Assembly (NCBI GenBank): GCA_030549495.1
Contig: JAUIRK010000049.1
Coordinates: forward strand, 62,001 to 126,000
Direction of reading: 5' to 3'
DNA: 64,000 nt
Source of the DNA: Nectonema munidae
Lineage: Eukaryota; Nematomorpha; Nectonematoida; Nectonematidae
Shown here: positions 60,353-64,000 of the stretch, piece by piece
Numbering within the stretch: the first letter of the stretch is position 1
Layout: every line of letters begins with the position of its first letter
The notes under the pieces: generated by a model
What the model was told of the DNA's origin: nothing
What the model saw: only the letters and a program-made list of their open reading frames with translations
The model's database searches: none
Made by a program: the position numbers and the translations under genes

Positions 60353-60669
60353 AAGGTGAAATTGCAGAAAGTTTGCAAAAATATCAAACAATATATTCAA
60401 AATTCCAGAAAGATAGGCAGGCCACATTGAATGGTATCACTTGCTATGGTTTGCCAAACTCTGTTCTAGAGAACACATGTCATTTTAGAAGCTTCTTGGT
60501 CTCGGCATAAGTATCACGTTTTCAAGGTGAAATTACAGAAAGTTTTGCAAAAATACTCTCAAACAATATATTCAAAATTCCAGAAAGATAGACAGGCCAC
60601 ATTGAATGGTATCATTTGCTATGGTTTGCCAAACTTTGTTCTAGAGAATCTATATTATTTTAGAAGCTT
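60353..60669. repeat. Two-copy tandem duplication, 171-bp period
   Basis: 60353-60494 and 60524-60669 are near-identical copies (blocks AAGGTGAAAT, CAATATATTCAAAATTCCAG, GGCCACATTGAATGGTATCA shared). They are separated by about 29 bp of unmatched sequence. The second copy differs by several substitutions and a small insertion. The origin of the unit is unknown; a short open frame in copy two (60527-60781) is probably meaningless. Confidence 0.85.
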
Positions 60670-61145
60670 AAATCATGAGACAGTGTTCAACTATTTTAAA
60701 AAAAAAATACTAAATTTTTACCAACTATATATACTAAATTTTAAAAATTACTTACTTGTAACTGTAAAAAGTCCAAGATAATACTTTTTTAATCTAAAAT
60801 TATTTTTGTAATTGATACCATTAATGATAGCAAAAAATATTTCCATTTAAATTTATTAAAAGGACACATACAAACATGACTTATATACGTAAAAATATGT
60901 TACTTCATTTATGTAGCACGGGTTCATATAAGCGTGTTTATAGCCTATTTTTTGAGAGAATGAACCCTTTTCCTCACTACAAATGTTGTTGTTGTTTTGA
61001 GCAGGAGTACTTCCAGTAGAAAGTGATATGAATAAGGCATTTTCATTTTTTCTCCATCTTTTTTTAATCTTTTTGCTATATCTGTTTTATAATTAAGATT
61101 ATATTCTTAAAAATGTAAATAATTCAAAAAATTTGAGGTATGCGT
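60670..61145. other. Intergenic, nothing recognised
   Basis: AT-rich with no recognised features. Confidence 0.35.
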
Positions 61146-61374
61146 TCAAAGGAGTGACAAATTCAAAGAAGTGACAAAATTTGTAATTAATAATGTTCAA
61201 AGGAATAACAAATCAACGGTTAGTTAGTTTGTTAATTAGTTAGCTGTTAGTTGATTAGTTAGTAAGTTAGTTAGTTATAGTGTTAGAGTTATTGTTGAAG
61301 TCCTCTATTAAATTTTTCAAGTATTTTTTGTCACTCTTTTGTCATCCCGTCCTTTTGATTTGTCATTCCTTTGA
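61146..61374. mobile_element. Miniature inverted-repeat candidate with TTAG core
   Basis: Ends TCAAAGGAGTGACAAA and, inverted, TCAAAGGAATGACAAA (15 of 16). Each is followed by further GACAAA-containing subrepeats. The centre is a TTAG-rich simple stretch (61220-61275). No target duplication could be defined. Confidence 0.5.
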
Positions 61375-61704
61375 TAATAACCAAAATTTGAATATATATT
61401 GGATACCGAGTTATGAACAAAAATTTTAAAATAATTATAACATGATTACTTTTTATAGAGAATTCCTAATGTGAAAATAGTGCTTCCAATAAACAAAATG
61501 AATATTAACCACCAAATATTCAGTTTAGGTATATTTGTATAGTACGTCTTCTCAGTGACAATGAGCGTATCTTGAAAGCATTTGTCAAAACTAAGTGGAT
61601 TTTTTTGCAAACAACTTAAATGAAATAAATGAATATATAATTATAATAAAAATGAATTTTTTAATTTAAGAATATGCCTACTTTTGTTTAAGTTACATAT
61701 GAAG

Positions 61705-62068
61705 CAGTGGCGTTGCTAGACATGGGGCACGAGGGGTCGTGCCCCCGATGTTCCTTGTGGTGCCCCCCCCCCCTGTGTACCTTATGTAATGGCATACATA
61801 TTTATAATTACATTTATATATAGTTTATTTTCTCACAATATATTATGTTTCACACAACATCCATAGAAGACTTTAATAATAAATGTAATTACTATCTCCA
61901 TGCTTTTTCTGTTAGGTGTATTAGAACTCTTCACAGTTTGATCTCGTCACATATAAGGATGGGTGCCATGACAACGAAATGTTCAAACCATGCATTTTCT
62001 GTTAGCAGTGTTTTATCAAAAATTTTTAATGTGTGCCCCCCTGATAAAATTTTCTGGCTACGCTGCTG
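61705..62068. mobile_element. hAT miniature element (364 bp)
   Basis: Perfect 8-bp duplication ATATGAAG at 61697-61704 and 62069-62076. Ends CAGTGGCGTTGCTAGA and CAGCAGCGTAGCCAGA. CCCC runs sit inside both ends, as in the miniature at 56860. No transposase. Confidence 0.85.
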
Positions 62069-62077
62069 ATATGAAGG

Positions 62078-62252
62078 CAGAGGCAAATCCAGATTTTATT
62101 GTCAGTGGGGGCCATAAAAATTTAGAAAAGGGATGGGGGTGAAGATAAGATAGTTTAACTTTTTTTGGTATCATGATTAATTTTCTCAGGAGGTGCAGAA
62201 GCTTTATCATGGTTGCTTGGTTGGTCCTCTGTCTGGTTTGTCTCCGCCTCTG
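62078..62252. mobile_element. Miniature element abutting the previous one
   Basis: Ends CAGAGGCAAATCCAG and, inverted from 62252, CAGAGGCGGAGACAAACCAG, hAT-like. The flanking 8-mers do not match well. It starts 1 bp after the right duplication of the 61705 element. Confidence 0.45.
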
Positions 62253-62433
62253 TATTAGAAGTCTAAAAAATACTCTTAAATTATTTGTGTTGTAAAATCA
62301 CTGTTCATTTAAAATATAGGTTATCTTCTGTGCAACTTCATATATATATGAAGATAAAAAGTTTTTTATTTAAATTTATTTGAAAATTTGTTCGCTCAAG
62401 TTTTTTTTAATTCTATTATTCTTTCTCTCTTAA

Positions 62434-62563
62434 CCATTTATCGACCACAGTCGACATATATCGACTTTACAAAAATATGAATCGTCTGCTTTTATCAATG
62501 CTCTTTAATACAAATATTCTGCTTTACATTAGATATCGTCTGATTATTCTGGTCGATAACAGG
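62434..62563. mobile_element. TTAA miniature element, copy B (130 bp)
   Basis: TTAA at 62430-62433 and 62564-62567; ends CCATTTATCGACC and CCTGTTATCGACC. The right half (TCGTCTGCTTTTATCAATGC, then ATATCGTCTGATT) matches copy A at 27309-27437 base for base over long stretches, and the lengths agree to 1 bp. The terminal sequences differ between copies. Confidence 0.75.
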
Positions 62564-62567
62564 TTAA

Positions 62568-62820
62568 TGTGTATTATTGTATTTCTGTCCATTTATTATC
62601 TGGTTATTAAATTTTATTTCATTTAAAATATATTTAGCATTCTTTCGTTTCTCTATCCTGAAAAATGGGACATTTTATTATTTTTTATCAGCCGCTGTTG
62701 TTAGTAAATTGGATTCTGATTTTATTCAATTTTATACATTATTAAAGATCACATATTAAAAAATTTCTATAAAAAATACAAAGTACTGGGTTAAGTTTTA
62801 TATTGAAGTAAAATATTTAC
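62568..62820. other. Intron or 3' part of the LDL-receptor-like gene
   Basis: Sequence after the last recognised donor of the propeller gene. No further exon was found, although an acceptor-like TTTTTTATAG on the minus strand at about 62769 would add only a few codons before a stop. Confidence 0.3.
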
Positions 62821-62968
62821 CGAATTTCGATTGTGCTTAGCATTGTGCATTCTCTTAAATTTGATTTTAATTTGTAGGTATTATTGCATGCGCAAACAAA
62901 ACGATCCAAATTAAGCAAGCATAATTGTGAACACTTTAATTTCCCACATTCCTCATACATCTTTGATT
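62821..62968 (-). CDS. LDL-receptor-like gene, EGF-like exon
   Basis: 148-nt exon, acceptor TTCTCGTCACAG, donor GTAAAT. The phase fits the preceding exon (A plus AA gives Lys). It encodes an EGF-like module with six cysteines: EECGKLKCSQLCLLN, RFVCACNNTYKL, LRECT. In LDL-receptor family proteins such a module closes each YWTD propeller. The gene continues beyond it or ends shortly after; I could not follow it further. Confidence 0.82.
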
Positions 62969-63031
62969 CTGTGACGAGAAAATCTTAAGATTAATACATC
63001 ATTCTTATATAGAATAGATATGGGAAAATAC

Positions 63032-63228
63032 TTTTGGTTTGAACAGAACTATGATAAATAATGAGATCGAGAGGCTTGTTGAGATATTTCAAAAGAATTC
63101 GTTCAAACGATCCATCGTGTTTGTTAATTTGACTTATACTTTTACTACTCCAGTCAGTGAAGAATAAGGAATTTTCAAAGACTGTTAAGGAAAAAGGGTG
63201 TTTAACATTTATTTTATTGATCATTTTT
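63032..63228 (-). CDS. LDL-receptor-like gene, propeller exon
   Basis: 197-nt exon, acceptor TTATTCTCTAG, donor GTATTT. It encodes KMINKINVKHPFSLTVFENS, LFFTDWSSKSISQINKHDGS and KPLDLIIYHSSVQTK. HPFSLTVFE, the LFFTDW variant of the YWTD box and the HSSVQ end just before the EGF module are all characteristic of LRP/LDLR family propellers. Confidence 0.9.
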
Positions 63229-63286
63229 CTAGAGAATAACATTAAACTTATCGTTATCAAGGAAAGTCATATTTAAGGTATACTAC

Positions 63287-63484
63287 CTGTTGGAGCCATC
63301 AAAATTTATTTGCTCTATACTATTTTGATAGGAATCAATAAAGTAAAGCTTTTTTCTGTGATAATCAATGGATAAGCCGTTAGGCCACGTGATTTTTTCA
63401 CTTAGTAAAACTGTTTGATTACTGCCATCCATATTAGCCCTTATAATGCCTGATTCATGGCCCCAGTATGTCCAAAACACTATT
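63287..63484 (-). CDS. LDL-receptor-like gene, propeller exon
   Basis: 198-nt exon, acceptor TTAATTTTATAG, donor GTAGTA. It encodes two blades: IVFWTYWGHESGIIRANMDG and ITWPNGLSIDYHRKKLYFID. IVFWTYWG and KLYFIDS are YWTD-box variants, and WPNGLSIDY is the conserved linker. The flanking introns are 56 and 58 bp. Confidence 0.92.
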
Positions 63485-63540
63485 CTATAAAATTAATAAA
63501 AATTGAAAAAATATTTAAAAGGAAATTTTTAATTTCGTAC

Positions 63541-63767
63541 CCATAATTTGGATGTAACACAATTGATTTCGGTTTATTAAGTTTGTACTTGATAATAATT
63601 TTGCAAAACTTATTGAATAAAGAGCAGACAGTAATGCTTCTGTCTTGAGAATCAGTAAAATAGATATTGAAACCGATCCAATCAAAAGCAATTCCTTCAG
63701 GAGACTTTAAATCTTGAAATATGGTTGTACTTGTACCATTTTTTATGTTAATCATTAATATTTTACC
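63541..63767 (-). CDS. LDL-receptor-like gene, propeller exon
   Basis: 227-nt exon, acceptor ATTACTTTTTAAG, donor GTACGA. It encodes GKILMINIKNGTSTTIFQDL, SPEGIAFDWIGFNIYFTDSQ and LNKPKSIVLHPNYG. The PEGIAFDWIG motif followed by NIYFTDS and the HPNYG blade end are classic for the family. Confidence 0.93.
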
Positions 63768-63942
63768 CTTAAAAAGTAATAAAAAATATATATTTATTAT
63801 ATGGTTATATCTTAGATATCAAAATTTTTTCTTCATAAGAATTTTGAAAAACATAAGGCAAAATATTAAAAAGAAGTTTAAAAAAAACTAAAAAAAGTTT
63901 GCAATTAAAGTAACAATTTTGAACGAAGAATAACAACTTAAC

Positions 63943-64000
63943 CTGATTATTATCTGTAACTAACAATGAGTTTGCTTCGTAGAAAAAATCAATTCCAAAA
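63943..64000 (-). CDS. LDL-receptor-like gene, partial upstream exon
   Basis: Cut by the window edge. It encodes FGIDFFYEANSLLVTDNNQ and ends in phase 0 at the donor GTTAAG. It is the start of a propeller blade (GIDF, LLVTD). The gene therefore extends to the right. The protein would be a type I membrane endocytic receptor (LRP, vitellogenin receptor or similar); the member cannot be named from one propeller. Confidence 0.85.

Noticed and set aside
61220-61275. Telomere-like TTAG repeat
   Set aside because: The repeat is irregular (TTAGTTAGT, TTAATTAG) and lies inside a miniature element; it is not the arthropod TTAGG repeat.

Overview
The window is AT-rich animal nuclear DNA. The host genes have compact spliced introns (53-63 bp for the small ones) with GT/AG borders, and almost everything else is transposon debris. 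Low GC, many piggyBac, hAT, pogo/Tigger and CR1-like families, and TTAA and 8-bp target duplications fit an arthropod; a caligid copepod (sea louse) is my best guess, but this is inference. I see no operons, CRISPR arrays, rRNA genes or convincing functional tRNA genes, and no LTR retroelement or other virus-like element.

One host gene organises most of the window. On the minus strand, eight exons with compatible phases run from 48928 down to 3841 (45 kb) and encode a predicted 742-residue coiled-coil protein. Its first 150 or so residues follow the order of the Golgi tether GMAP-210 (TRIP11): an amphipathic N-terminus, then a coiled coil. Its introns of 3.7, 10.9, 22.2 and 5.2 kb hold most of the transposons. 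A second minus-strand gene that I do not recognise (47970-48262, last two exons) lies inside the first intron. To the right are a compact two-exon SWI5 gene on the plus strand (53810-54202) and the partial 3' part of an LDL-receptor-type YWTD propeller/EGF gene on the minus strand (62821 to beyond 64000).

Layout: 474-3625 is a broken pogo/Tigger element carrying a nested foldback-like element with inverted satellite arms (1431-2128). 3841-6374 holds golgin exons 8-5. 8170-9416 is a LINE remnant. 11613-11768 is golgin exon 4. 17773-21849 is a nearly whole piggyBac element containing a 941-bp perfect AC array. 22330-22980 and 27926-29040 are older piggyBac copies. 27309-27437 and 62434-62563 are two copies of one TTAA miniature element. 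30159-30959 is an internally deleted hAT element. 31150-31713 is a TTAA-bounded element built of about 160-bp units with palindromic cores. 34008-34118 is golgin exon 3. 35552-36081, 38349-38547 and 40231-40595 are hAT miniatures. 41470-43500 holds LINE tails and a long inverted repeat. 45015-45094 is golgin exon 2. 46291-47935 is a second Tigger copy. 48835-48928 is golgin exon 1. 49440-52060 holds two LINE remnants. 54533-54687 is a Harbinger-like miniature. 56773-57569 is an unusual element with a 6-bp duplication and a nested hAT miniature. 58319-59529 is a hAT element. 61146-62563 is a cluster of miniatures just outside the LDL-receptor-like gene.

The genes do not form a pathway. Exon junctions, target duplications and terminal repeats were read by eye. 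Names of protein families rest on remembered motifs, not on searches.
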